Shown here in pieces: positions 1-7,309 of a stretch of 16,111 nucleotides of DNA. The DNA is from an uncultured Methylobacter sp. GTDB taxonomy: Bacteria; Pseudomonadota; Gammaproteobacteria; Methylococcales; Methylomonadaceae. The position numbers and the translations under genes are program-made. Each line of letters opens with the position of its first letter. Positions within the stretch are counted from its first letter, which is position 1. The stretch spans positions 1 through 16,111 of the forward strand of contig CAIKYI010000151.1 in assembly GCA_903831545.1 (NCBI GenBank), given 5' to 3'. The notes under the pieces were generated by a model. It was not told the DNA's origin. It worked only from the letters and a program-made list of their open reading frames with translations, and did no database searches.

Positions 1-567
1 GGCAAAATCCTGCCTTATCTGGACATACCGTTTCAACACGCCAACAGCCGTATTCTTAAATTGATGAAGCGTCCGGCGGCCACCGAGAATAATCTGGAAC
101 GCATCAAAGCCTGGCGCGAAGTTTGCCCGGATATTACCTTACGCAGCACCTTTATCGTCGGTTTTCCGGGTGAAACCGAGCAGGAATTTGAGGAATTGCT
201 TGATTTCATGAGTGAAGCGCAATTGGATCGAGTCGGCTGTTTTGCCTATTCGCCGGTCAAAGGCGCAGTCGCCAATGACTTGCCGGGCGCGATTCCGGAA
301 GAACTTAAACAAGAACGTTTGGCCCGGTTTATGGCGCATCAGGCAGAAATTAGCGCGGTGCGCTTGCAGCATCGGGTAGGCCGGATTGAAACAGTATTGA
401 TCGATGAAGTAGTCGAGGAAGGCGCAGTAGCCAGAAGTACAGCCGATGCCCCGGAAATCGACGGCCAGGTTTTTATCGATGGCGCCACGCATTTGAAAGT
501 GGGTGATTTTGTCGAAGTAGAAATGGAAGAAGCGGATGACTATGATTTGTGGGGCAGATTGGTTTAA
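1..567 (+). CDS. rimO: Ribosomal protein uS12 methylthiotransferase RimO (3' part only)
   Basis: RimO is a radical-SAM, iron-sulfur enzyme that adds a methylthio group to a conserved aspartate of ribosomal protein uS12 in the cytoplasm. The frame is open from base 1, so the window holds only the last 188 residues; the N-terminal UPF0004 domain and the CxxxCxxC cluster motif lie outside. Visible are the end of the radical-SAM barrel ([44 protein letters not shown]) and a C-terminal TRAM domain with the RimO-typical [13 protein letters not shown] and a final YDLWGRLV, close to the E. coli ending. MiaB, the nearest relative, lacks this C-terminus, so the RimO call is firm. TAA stop at 565-567. 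No terminator is seen after it, and about 300 bases separate it from zur. Confidence 0.95.
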   Translation, partial: GKILPYLDIPFQHANSRILKLMKRPAATENNLERIKAWREVCPDITLRSTFIVGFPGETEQEFEELLDFMSEAQLDRVGCFAYSPVKGAVANDLPGAIPEELKQERLARFMAHQAEISAVRLQHRVGRIETVLIDEVVEEGAVARSTADAPEIDGQVFIDGATHLKVGDFVEVEMEEADDYDLWGRLV

Positions 568-667
568 AAACTGCTTAAAGGCAAAAAAAATCTCCACCAT
601 GATCACAAAGGAATGTAAGACGGGACTTTTATTTTCAAGCAAAGTGTCTCAAAGTAAATAGTGCAGC

Positions 668-714
668 TGCAGGGGAGATTTATTGGCCTTGGTATAGCTG
701 AATTCGCCCCTGCA
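668..714. repeat. Inverted repeat, 8-bp perfect arms
   Basis: TGCAGGGG at 668-675 is mirrored by CCCCTGCA at 707-714 around a 31-base loop. The neighbouring GTGCA (661-665) can also pair with TGCAC (711-715). There is no T-tract, so a terminator role is doubtful. It could be a small dispersed element or chance. Confidence 0.35.
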
Positions 715-820
715 CATAGCGCATTGATATCTTCACAGACTAAGAAATATTTCATGGATGATTTGATTTTATGAATGTTCAATTTCATTTAGTCATCCCG
801 ATAAATAGCCAATCCCCATT

Positions 821-841
821 GAATGTAATAATATAAAATTA
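821..841. promoter_or_regulatory. Candidate Zur box in front of zur
   Basis: The 21 bases at 821-841 (GAATGTAATAATATAA, then AATTA) match 17 of 21 central positions of the gammaproteobacterial Zur consensus, remembered as ATGTTATA-N-TATAACAT with AT-rich flanks. The site ends 25 bases before the zur start codon, where a repressor could block transcription or initiation. This would make zur autoregulated. The AT-rich background makes a chance match possible, so it is weaker than the second box at 1435-1456. Confidence 0.55.
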
Positions 842-866
842 GCTTTCAAATAACCGATCATTTGCA

Positions 867-1373
867 ATGAATACCCCAGCAGAAAAAAATCACAACCCTT
901 CTCCGGAACACAACCACGAAAAATGTGTCAGTAAAGCAATTGGCACTGCTGAGCATTTATGCGTGGTGCGTGGCGTGCAATTAACGCCTATCAGGCATCA
1001 AGTTCTTGAACTCATCTGGGAAAACCACAAAGCTGTTAAAGCCTACGAATTACTGGATCGTATAAAACCGGTAATGGACGCAGCAAAGCCGGCAACCATT
1101 TATCGAGCCCTTGATTTTTTAATCGAACAGGGATTAATTCACCGGATAGAAAGTCTTAATGCCTTTGTTGGCTGCAATTGTTCAGGTCATCAGCATGAGC
1201 AGTTACTGTTAATCTGTAAACAATGTAATGAAGTCGAAGAGCGTCCAGCTACCGAAGTTATGCAGGCCTTGTCTTTAGAGTTTGATCAGGCGGGTTTTGT
1301 AGTACACAGCAAAGCATTGGAGATTCACGGCATCTGCGTTAAGTGCATTGCGCTTAATGACAAGCAAAATTAA
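867..1373 (+). CDS. zur: Zinc uptake regulator Zur (Fur family)
   Basis: Cytoplasmic Fur-family repressor that binds DNA when loaded with zinc and switches off zinc-uptake genes. 168 residues, a usual length. The winged-helix part (about residues 25-100) carries VQLTPIRHQVLELI and the Zur hallmark AKPATIYRALDFLIEQG. The dimerisation part follows. Expected metal ligands are all visible: structural-site cysteines C117/C120 and C157/C160, and regulatory-site candidates H92, C103, H108 or H110, and E124/E125, in the same order as in E. coli Zur. The N-terminus has an extra histidine-rich stretch (HNPSPEHNHEKC) that could also touch metal. The start is the ATG at 867; no strong Shine-Dalgarno sequence is visible. 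A Zur-like box lies 25 bp upstream, and a zinc-type TonB receptor with a second box lies downstream, which supports Zur over Fur. Confidence 0.93.
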   Translation: MNTPAEKNHNPSPEHNHEKCVSKAIGTAEHLCVVRGVQLTPIRHQVLELIWENHKAVKAYELLDRIKPVMDAAKPATIYRALDFLIEQGLIHRIESLNAFVGCNCSGHQHEQLLLICKQCNEVEERPATEVMQALSLEFDQAGFVVHSKALEIHGICVKCIALNDKQN

Positions 1374-1434
1374 TAGTCGGCTCACTGCTTAATTAACATT
1401 GAAGAAATAAATATTTAGTAAAATAATGATTGCA

Positions 1435-1456
1435 ATATGATATGTTATAACATATC
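1435..1456. promoter_or_regulatory. Zur operator with perfect 18-bp palindrome
   Basis: GATATGTTATAACATATC at 1439-1456 is a perfect 18-bp palindrome. Read as a longer Zur box over 1435-1456 it agrees with the gammaproteobacterial Zur consensus at about 18 of 22 positions, with an almost exact right half (TATAACAT). It lies between zur and the zinc-receptor gene, about 107 bp before the receptor's likely start. A possible promoter overlaps it: TTGCAA at 1430-1435 as -35 and TATCTT at 1453-1458 as -10, spaced 17 bp. Zinc-loaded Zur would then occlude the polymerase. The palindrome is seen; the regulator assignment is inferred from the adjacent zur gene and the receptor family. Confidence 0.75.
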
Positions 1457-1516
1457 TTACGACCAGCATTTTTAAATCAGTGTCACTCATCGACAACCAC
1501 TTGTTAATTCGTTTTT

Positions 1517-1535
1517 TAACACAGGGGCTGTGTTA
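1517..1535 (+). promoter_or_regulatory. Leader stem-loop before the TonB receptor
   Basis: TAACACAG at 1517-1524, loop GGG, and CTGTGTTA at 1528-1535 form a perfect 8-bp hairpin. A T-run (TTTTTT) precedes it, and a pyrimidine stretch with five T's (1541-1545) follows. It lies 28 bp before the likely ATG at 1564, so it should be in the receptor's mRNA leader. It may be an attenuator, a stability element or a protein-binding palindrome. It is too weak to be called a terminator with confidence. Confidence 0.45.
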
Positions 1536-1563
1536 TACCCTTTTTCAACAAATTGAGCATTTT

Positions 1564-3579
1564 ATGAACAAAAAAGTCGCTATTGCTTTGTTACTGTCTA
1601 CATCCTCGATAGAGCCTATAGCATTCGCTGCCGAACAGAACATAATTGAATTGGATGAAGTGGTTGTCACCGGAGCATTACAAGAAAAAGCCTCAGAATC
1701 CGCGGTTCCAGTTACTGTATTAAGTGATAAGGAATTGAACTTGAAAGTTGGGCACAGCATCGGCGAAACGCTGAAAAACGAACTGGGCATTACCAGCCAG
1801 TCCTTCGGCCCAGGTGTCGGCACGCCGGTCATCCGAGGTCAAAGCGGGCCGCGCGTAAGAGTGCTGAACAACGGCATCGGCAGCAATGACGCTTCGGCAA
1901 TCAGCCCTGATCATGCAACTAGCGTCGAGCCGCTGCTGGCGGAACGCATCGAGGTGCTCCGCGGCCCGGCTACCTTACTCTACGGCAGCGGAGCCATTGG
2001 CGGGGTGGTCAATGTCATCGACAACCGGATTCCAGGCAAGCTCCCGGAGAATTTACTGGGCGGTGCGCTTGAGCAGCGTTTCGACTCGGTTTCCGATGAG
2101 TCGTCTACCGTCATGAAAATAGAAGGCGGCAAGAGTAACCTTGCTTACCATCTGGACGGTTTTTATCGCGACCGGAATAATCTCGACATCGGCGGCTCGG
2201 CTATTGATGTCAACGCCGCCCAAGCGACCGATCCTGTACTGGATGTTATTCAAAATACCAAAAGCTATATCAACAACACTTCGGCTCACGCCATTAGCGG
2301 TTCGGCGGGCGTTTCCCTAATCGGTGATCCGGGGTTTGCCGGTATCTCCATCAACCGTCTGGAAAATAACTATGGAATTGCACCAGACGGCAGCGGCGGA
2401 GAACTCACCCGTATCGATTTGAAACAAAGCAAATACGATTTTAAAAGCGAGTTAAAAAATCCAATCCGCTACGCCGAATCCCTGCGTATGAAATTGGGCT
2501 ATACCGATTACCAGCATACCGAAATTCCTGATGGCGTGGCTGCTTCGTTTTTCACCAATAAAACCTATGAAAGCCGCCTGGAGCTAACCCATAACCCCCT
2601 GGGAATCTTTCGCGGCATGGTGGGTTTTCAAGCCATAGCCAGCGATTTTAGGGCGATTGATAAATCAACCAATGAAGAGATTGTCCCACAAACGCAAACT
2701 AATAGTTACGGTGTTTTTGCGGTGGAATCGTTCAATACCGGTGCGTTTGCCAACCAGCTCGGTGTCCGGGCTGAAGACACAACGCTGCAACCGCAAGGAT
2801 TTTCCAGTCTTAGTTATGTGCCTGTCAGCGCTTCCGCTTCAAGCCTGTGGAAGATCAATGACAGCAACGGCCTTAATCTTGCGATAACCCGCTCACAGCG
2901 TGCGCCGCAAGTACAAGAATTGCTGGCTAACGGTTTTCATGATGCCACCCGTAGCTTTGAGCGCGGTAACATTGAGTTGCGCGAAGAGACCTCCTACAAC
3001 CTGGATTTGGGTTACAAGTTTAAATCGAACTGGGTCAGCGCCCAGCTTGATTTATTTCATAATTGGGCTGGCGATTATATTTACCAGCAACGTAATGGAG
3101 AATTCATAGACGATGCGCCCGTCGTGGAGACCCGTCAGGCCGATGCTACGTTTATGGGTTACGAAAGCAAACTGGTTTTTCCGCTGCTGGAAAATCGCAA
3201 CGGTCTGGTTGATTTAACTTTGTTTAGCGATTTTACCCGAGGCCAATTTGTCAACGGTGCCGATGTACCGCGTATGCCGCCCTTGCGATTTGGTTTTCAG
3301 CTCGACCACAGCAAAGGTCGCTGGAATAGCAATCTGCGCCTGACCCGAGGCGAAGCCCAGACTCATGCAGGCGACAACGATACCCCGACGGCAAGCTACC
3401 TGCTGCTTAGCCTGGGCACACAATATCAGCTTCTAAACCTCAAAGGCGCAGATATACTGCTATTTGCCAAAGCCAACAACCTGACCAATGAGAACATCCG
3501 TAACGCCACTTCCTACCTGCGCAACTTTGCGCCAGAGCCCGGTCGTGGCGCGGAAATAGGCTTTAGGGTAAATTATTAA
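1564..3579 (+). CDS. Zinc-type TonB-dependent outer-membrane receptor (ZnuD-like)
   Basis: A 671-residue outer-membrane active transporter, energised by TonB-ExbB-ExbD, that probably imports zinc or a zinc complex. The frame could open at a GTG at 1480, but the ATG at 1564 gives a signal peptide (MNKKVAIALLLSTSS..., probable cleavage after AFA at residue 22) and is chosen. A TonB-box-like IIELDEVVVTG follows. The plug domain has PVIRGQSGPRVRVLNNGIG, ISPDHATSVEPLLAERIEV and LRGPATLLYGSGAIGGVVN. The barrel ends in NLTNENIRNATSYL, then APEPGRG and a final FRVNY with the usual terminal aromatic. The ISPDHA motif and the late THAGDNDTPTASYLLL loop resemble the ZnuD/PA0781 zinc-receptor group rather than siderophore receptors. 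The Zur-like operator upstream agrees. Substrate specificity is inferred from family resemblance and context. No zinc ABC transporter is in the window. Confidence 0.88.
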   Translation: MNKKVAIALLLSTSSIEPIAFAAEQNIIELDEVVVTGALQEKASESAVPVTVLSDKELNLKVGHSIGETLKNELGITSQSFGPGVGTPVIRGQSGPRVRVLNNGIGSNDASAISPDHATSVEPLLAERIEVLRGPATLLYGSGAIGGVVNVIDNRIPGKLPENLLGGALEQRFDSVSDESSTVMKIEGGKSNLAYHLDGFYRDRNNLDIGGSAIDVNAAQATDPVLDVIQNTKSYINNTSAHAISGSAGVSLIGDPGFAGISINRLENNYGIAPDGSGGELTRIDLKQSKYDFKSELKNPIRYAESLRMKLGYTDYQHTEIPDGVAASFFTNKTYESRLELTHNPLGIFRGMVGFQAIASDFRAIDKSTNEEIVPQTQTNSYGVFAVESFNTGAFANQLGVRAEDTTLQPQGFSSLSYVPVSASASSLWKINDSNGLNLAITRSQRAPQVQELLANGFHDATRSFERGNIELREETSYNLDLGYKFKSNWVSAQLDLFHNWAGDYIYQQRNGEFIDDAPVVETRQADATFMGYESKLVFPLLENRNGLVDLTLFSDFTRGQFVNGADVPRMPPLRFGFQLDHSKGRWNSNLRLTRGEAQTHAGDNDTPTASYLLLSLGTQYQLLNLKGADILLFAKANNLTNENIRNATSYLRNFAPEPGRGAEIGFRVNY

Positions 3580-3582
3580 CCC

Positions 3583-3628
3583 TGGTGGTATATCGATTAA
3601 AAAACAAGCGTTGTTTGACCGGTTTTAA
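3583..3628 (+). pseudogene. Relic 3' end of a paralogue of the secreted protein at 11354
   Basis: From 3591 to 3628 the sequence equals 11853-11890 at 36 of 38 positions, in the same orientation. Read in frame it gives ISIKKQALFDRF and a TAA stop, the same last residues as the intact gene (VSIKKQALFDRF). Both differences are synonymous (CAA/CAG, TTG/CTG). Weaker similarity reaches back to about 3583 (GGT GGT for GGT TGT) and forward through the post-stop bases to about 3650. No further coding remnant is seen upstream, because the TonB receptor gene ends at 3579. The most likely reading is a paralogous gene whose 5' part was lost when the neighbouring DNA was rearranged. Confidence 0.7.
3591..3628 (+). 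repeat. 38-bp direct repeat, left copy
   Basis: This is the left of two direct repeats; the right copy is 11853-11890, the 3' end of the secreted-protein gene. Two mismatches in 38. The copies bracket 8.26 kb holding the kinase, regulator, adhesin, lipoprotein and secreted-protein genes. No integrase or transposase is associated. Confidence 0.85.
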
Positions 3629-3650
3629 ATACTGACCAGTTGTCTAGCCT

Positions 3651-3718
3651 ATAGGATACTGCCGACGCAAGGCGGCGCATCGTTTCGTGATTGATGCGCT
3701 TCACTGTGTTCATCCTAT
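3651..3718. repeat. Nested palindromic (REP/MITE-like) element
   Basis: Outer arms ATAGGAT (3651-3657) and ATCCTAT (3712-3718) enclose inner arms GCGCATC (3675-3681) and GATGCGC (3693-3699) with an 11-base loop. The transcript would fold as a two-stage stem. It lies between the convergent TonB receptor and kinase genes, a usual place for intergenic palindromes of the REP/MITE type. It carries no coding sequence. It may also act as a transcript end or stability element. Confidence 0.6.
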
Positions 3719-3734
3719 CGCGCTCTTTAAACGA

Positions 3735-6269
3735 TTAATCTTCGGTAGTTTCAGATAACAACTTGGATAGCCTGTTAAAATCCAGTGCCCAAGTTGCCTT
3801 GGAGACTTCCTGCCAAAAGTCGCTGTATTCTGGGTGCTGCTCATTACAGGTTTCAAGCCATTGTAAAATATCGCTAACAGCGCCCGCCTCTATCATTGCC
3901 TGCAATGGTGCCAATATTTCCGCAGGCGGCATACTGATCTTTACCATCGTTGTTTCAGCAACTTCAGCCACTGGCAGCCACTTGATAGCCAATACTTCAC
4001 TAATCGCAGCCAACAAAACATCCGCCTCAACCGGCTTCATCAACAGGCGTCTGAACTGGATGGTGTCAGATAAAATCGTTGGGCGCTCAGGCGGCGCGGC
4101 AGATAGCAGAATGACCGGCACCTTGCGCAAACTCCAGTCCTGCAAAACGCTCCAGCCATCACCCGCTGCCATGAACTGGTCGGTAATAACCAAATCAATA
4201 GCTTTACCCAAATATTGCCGCGCAGCAGCATTGCCCGACTCTGCCGTACTCACCTCGAAACCGTAATCAGCCAATAATAACGACAGTACATGACTGCTAT
4301 CAAGAGCATCATCCACCACTAACACTCTGTAATTTCTGGGCAGAGCGCCAATTTTAATAGTGTCGTTGTTTGACGGGGGCTCGCATGTTTCGCATTCAAT
4401 CGAAAAACTGAACTCACTACCGAGACCCAAGGTACTTTCTACATGAATATCTCCCCCCATCAACCCAAGCTGTTGCAACACAATGGCCAATCCCATCCCG
4501 ATGCCGTCTATGCCGCTGGCCTGACCGGCGTCGCCACGTACAAAAGGTTGGAAGATGGAATTCAATTCGGCTTGTGCTATCCCGGCTCCGGAATCCTGAA
4601 TAGTAAAAGTGAGCCTACTTCGATGACGACTTACCCTTGAGACAGCGCAGACCAAAGTAATAATACCGTTCTCGGTATAGCGATTTGCATTGCCAAGCAG
4701 ATTATTGAGCACCTGAAGTAAACGGCGCTCATCAATAACAACAGCTTCAGGTTCCGAACCTTCTTCAATCCACTTAAAGCGATTGCCGCGCGCTTGCGTC
4801 ATCATTTCCGCACTTCGTCGCAACAACGAGACAAAGGTGGCCCAGTTGACGGGAGCCAATTCCAGCTTGAGCAGTCCCGCTTCGCCCCGGGCATGTTCTA
4901 GAATTTCGTCAATCATGCTTAACAACTGTCGACCGCTATATTTGATATGACTGGCATTGGCTTGTAGTGAAGCCGGCTGGATACCACGTTCCTGCAGTTC
5001 CGCATAACCCAGAATGGTATTTAACGGACTCCTAAATTCATGACTCATTTGTGCCATGAATTTTATGCGAGCCTCAACCTCGGCCTGCGATAACAGTAAC
5101 GCCTCGCGTAAAGCTTCGGTACGTTTCAGTGCGCCAGACAAAATCAGCGGCGTAATCAATAAAAAGCACCAGGCGTAGCCCAAAGACTGTAGAAACGGAT
5201 TCGGAGCGACGCCAAAGGCCACCACGACCCGGTATACCAACATCAGCGACAAAATACTGTAGCTGAGCATCAAATAGCCTGCAGGACGCGAGCCTTGTCG
5301 CCAGGCCTTGATAAACAAACCAAAGCTGCTCAGCACAATGCCAATCACAAACAGCGGCAAGACGCGGACCGCCGTACCGTAACTGACCAGGCAACCCCAA
5401 CCGGTAGCAAGCACCGCTCCTAAGGTTGAGACCACCAGCAGCCGATTAACCCAACCGATACAGCCTTTAGCACCCAGAAAGTCCCGTACGAACAACACAA
5501 AAAACACCAGGGTCAACCCTGTCGTTAACACTTGAAACTGCAATGGAAAAATCAGGCTCGGCGGCCACAGATAAAGCTGCAGTAAACCGGTGTAGCCGGC
5601 ATCCTGAAGAATTTCAAAGCTCAGACATGCACAAAAAAAACCATAAGTCTTTTCGCGGGTATTAAAAAACATCATCAGCGAAAAACCAACCGCCACTATT
5701 AATCCGCCCAGCACCAGCAGCTGAAACAGCGTTTTGCGCTGCTGGGCATGATCATAAGCTTTAGGCTCCCAAAGCTCGGCGCTCAACTGAATGGAAGTTT
5801 CAGAGGCAACCCGGATATAGTAAGTTCGCGTCTCACCTGCGGCAAGATTCACCGAGAACATCGGCAAAGGTTCAAGCAACGGACGGTGCTCAACAGGCAC
5901 ACTCAGACCGGTTTCGGTGCGTTGCCAGATGCCATCGTCCATTTCCCGGTAAAGAGTTACATACTGAAGGCGGGGATGGCCGATGCTGAGCCAGCGTTCA
6001 ACAGGATCGGCCATTGTGTTGTGTAACGTCAGTCGTAGCCAGAACACGTCAGTGCTAAAACCAGGTACTAGATCTTTTTTTCTTGTCGCCTTAAAGTCAC
6101 AGCCACCGGCGATTACTTGCTCAAGGGTTTGACCGGGGGTTGAGCGACACCACTGCAGGTGTTCAAAAAGCTCCAGGCGTTTAAGGTGGGTGACTTCAAT
6201 AGCCGTACTAAGTTGCGGCCACAACAGTAGCAGGCAGAGAAATATTATAAGAGACTTAATCAGCCGCAT
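3735..6269 (-). CDS. 7TMR-DISM hybrid sensor histidine kinase
   Basis: An 844-residue inner-membrane sensor kinase. Order of domains: signal peptide or signal anchor (1-23); a periplasmic 7TMR-DISM extracellular type 2 domain (about 30-170) with VFWLRLTLHN and TYYIRV; a seven-helix 7TM domain (about 181-385); a HisKA domain with MSHEFRSPLNTILGY and phospho-acceptor H410; and an HATPase_c domain with N-box LNNLLGNAN (521-529), DSGAGI (559-564) and GIGMGL (589-594). A receiver domain follows with DD653-654, phospho-acceptor D697 and K745. A final helical segment of about 80 residues (about 765-844) has no name I can give. Known DISMED2 domains are thought to bind carbohydrates or other small ligands; the ligand here is unknown. 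The start ATG lies inside the end of the upstream regulator gene (14-bp overlap), which points to translational coupling. No HPt domain with an HxLKG-type motif is seen. Confidence 0.92.
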   Translation of the reverse strand: MRLIKSLIIFLCLLLLWPQLSTAIEVTHLKRLELFEHLQWCRSTPGQTLEQVIAGGCDFKATRKKDLVPGFSTDVFWLRLTLHNTMADPVERWLSIGHPRLQYVTLYREMDDGIWQRTETGLSVPVEHRPLLEPLPMFSVNLAAGETRTYYIRVASETSIQLSAELWEPKAYDHAQQRKTLFQLLVLGGLIVAVGFSLMMFFNTREKTYGFFCACLSFEILQDAGYTGLLQLYLWPPSLIFPLQFQVLTTGLTLVFFVLFVRDFLGAKGCIGWVNRLLVVSTLGAVLATGWGCLVSYGTAVRVLPLFVIGIVLSSFGLFIKAWRQGSRPAGYLMLSYSILSLMLVYRVVVAFGVAPNPFLQSLGYAWCFLLITPLILSGALKRTEALREALLLSQAEVEARIKFMAQMSHEFRSPLNTILGYAELQERGIQPASLQANASHIKYSGRQLLSMIDEILEHARGEAGLLKLELAPVNWATFVSLLRRSAEMMTQARGNRFKWIEEGSEPEAVVIDERRLLQVLNNLLGNANRYTENGIITLVCAVSRVSRHRSRLTFTIQDSGAGIAQAELNSIFQPFVRGDAGQASGIDGIGMGLAIVLQQLGLMGGDIHVESTLGLGSEFSFSIECETCEPPSNNDTIKIGALPRNYRVLVVDDALDSSHVLSLLLADYGFEVSTAESGNAAARQYLGKAIDLVITDQFMAAGDGWSVLQDWSLRKVPVILLSAAPPERPTILSDTIQFRRLLMKPVEADVLLAAISEVLAIKWLPVAEVAETTMVKISMPPAEILAPLQAMIEAGAVSDILQWLETCNEQHPEYSDFWQEVSKATWALDFNRLSKLLSETTED

Positions 6270-7092
6270 CTTCTTCCAGTTGCTTTTGCTGCTGCTGTTT
6301 TCTCAGTTCACTGGGAGTGCAACCAAAATGATGTCTAAACGCGGTAGAAAAATTGGCCGCACTGCAATAACCCAGATGGTCGGCAATGCTTAACAGCGAA
6401 GTTTCGGTTACCACAATCAACTCTCGCGCCTGACGCAAGCGCTCTTCCCTTATCCAGCCAAACACCGGCAACGCAAAACCAGCCTGAAAAACCTGATTGA
6501 GACGTTTCTCGTTGGTGCCAAAATGATTGGCCAAAGTTTCCGTTGATGGAGGTCGGCGCAGATGCTGATGCAGATAGTCGGTGGCCCTGCGCAGCAACAG
6601 TGCATCCTTGCGTGGCAGTTTCGATTCACCAGTGATGTCTATCTCCTCTACCCGCTCAGTCTGCTGTGCCTGAACACGGCGCACCAAAGCCAAATGAATC
6701 TCGACTTTGGCAATCACCTCGGCCTCGCTGAACGGCTTGCCAATAAAATCAACAGCGCCCAACGCCAAGCCTTGCAAACGCTGGTCCAGCTCACTTTTAG
6801 CGCTCAAAAAAATGACCGGAATAAAGCGGGTTTGTTCATGACTTTTCAACAAGCGACAGGTGGTCAGGCCGTTCATTTTTGGCATCACCACATCCAGTAA
6901 AATCAAATCAGGCTGTTGCAATAGCGCTTTTTCATAACCTTCCTGACCATTAAACGCCACCGAAATACGCATATCTCTGGCCGCCATCATGGTCAGCAAC
7001 AACTGCAAATCAACAGTCGAATCATCAATCACCAGAATTTTGGGCTTATTGCCCCCTTCTAAGGATATTTTTGTAAGTAAAACGTTATTCAT
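6256..7092 (-). CDS. Response regulator with REC and AraC-type DNA-binding domains
   Basis: A 278-residue cytoplasmic response regulator, first gene of the two-gene signalling operon. The N-terminal receiver domain (about 17-135) has the acidic pair D23-D24, phospho-acceptor D67 in LLDVVMPKMNG and K119 in GKPF. The C-terminal AraC/XylS domain (about 172-265) carries two helix-turn-helices, with LANHFGTNEKRLNQVF and SIADHLGYCSAANFSTAFRHHFGCTPSELR. The C-terminus is Gln/Lys/Glu-rich. The ATG at 7092 is preferred; a GTG two codons upstream (7098) is in frame but less likely. No strong Shine-Dalgarno sequence is visible. It overlaps the kinase gene by 14 bp, so the two are most likely cognate. 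It is divergent from the adhesin gene, the obvious candidate target, across about 217 bp. Confidence 0.92.
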   Translation of the reverse strand: MNNVLLTKISLEGGNKPKILVIDDSTVDLQLLLTMMAARDMRISVAFNGQEGYEKALLQQPDLILLDVVMPKMNGLTTCRLLKSHEQTRFIPVIFLSAKSELDQRLQGLALGAVDFIGKPFSEAEVIAKVEIHLALVRRVQAQQTERVEEIDITGESKLPRKDALLLRRATDYLHQHLRRPPSTETLANHFGTNEKRLNQVFQAGFALPVFGWIREERLRQARELIVVTETSLLSIADHLGYCSAANFSTAFRHHFGCTPSELRKQQQQKQLEEDAAD

Positions 7093-7309
7093 GACCACAA
7101 AAATAACAATAAATCTGTAATAAAGCCACAGCCTGAAAAATAAATTCCCCTAAACAAAAGTTTTATACGCCGGGAGAAAAGAGTACAGCAAGTGTTTTCC
7201 CTACAATTGTCAGTTTTAATTAACATGTAACGATTGCATCTCCTCAAAATTGAAGTCGTTCAGAAACTCATTGATCCGGCAACGGGAATTATTTTTTCAA
7301 GGAAAAATT
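7093..7309. promoter_or_regulatory. Divergent control region between regulator and adhesin
   Basis: 217 bp of AT-rich DNA between the starts of the response regulator (-) and the adhesin (+) must hold both promoters and probably the leader of each. A TTGTCA at 7207-7212 resembles a -35 element, but no convincing -10 element sits at the right spacing. Several short palindromes cluster at 7203-7228 (ACAATTGT, TTAATTAA, ACATGT). No clear AraC-type direct repeat could be picked out by eye. Confidence 0.45.

Larger units (their letters stand above)
568..866. other. Gene-free spacer between rimO and zur
   Basis: No convincing reading frame is present on either strand. The stretch is AT-rich towards zur. 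It holds an imperfectly understood inverted repeat (668-675 against 707-714) and, just before zur, a Zur-like box at 821-841. No clear intrinsic terminator follows rimO. Confidence 0.6.

Noticed and set aside
139..642. Antisense reading frame opposite rimO
   Set aside because: It is a shadow of a well-identified conserved gene, with no recognisable domain of its own.
1480..1563. GTG-initiated N-terminal extension of the TonB receptor
   Set aside because: The extra 28 residues would precede a normal signal peptide that begins at the ATG at 1564, and they run through the leader hairpin.
7203..7228. Cluster of short palindromes as the AraC-regulator binding site
   Set aside because: They are 6-8 bp AT-rich palindromes likely by chance, while AraC-type proteins usually bind direct repeats. 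Not strong enough to list as an operator.
7250..7309. TTG-initiated extension of the adhesin
   Set aside because: The ATG at 7310 has a good AAGGA at the right distance and starts a normal signal peptide.
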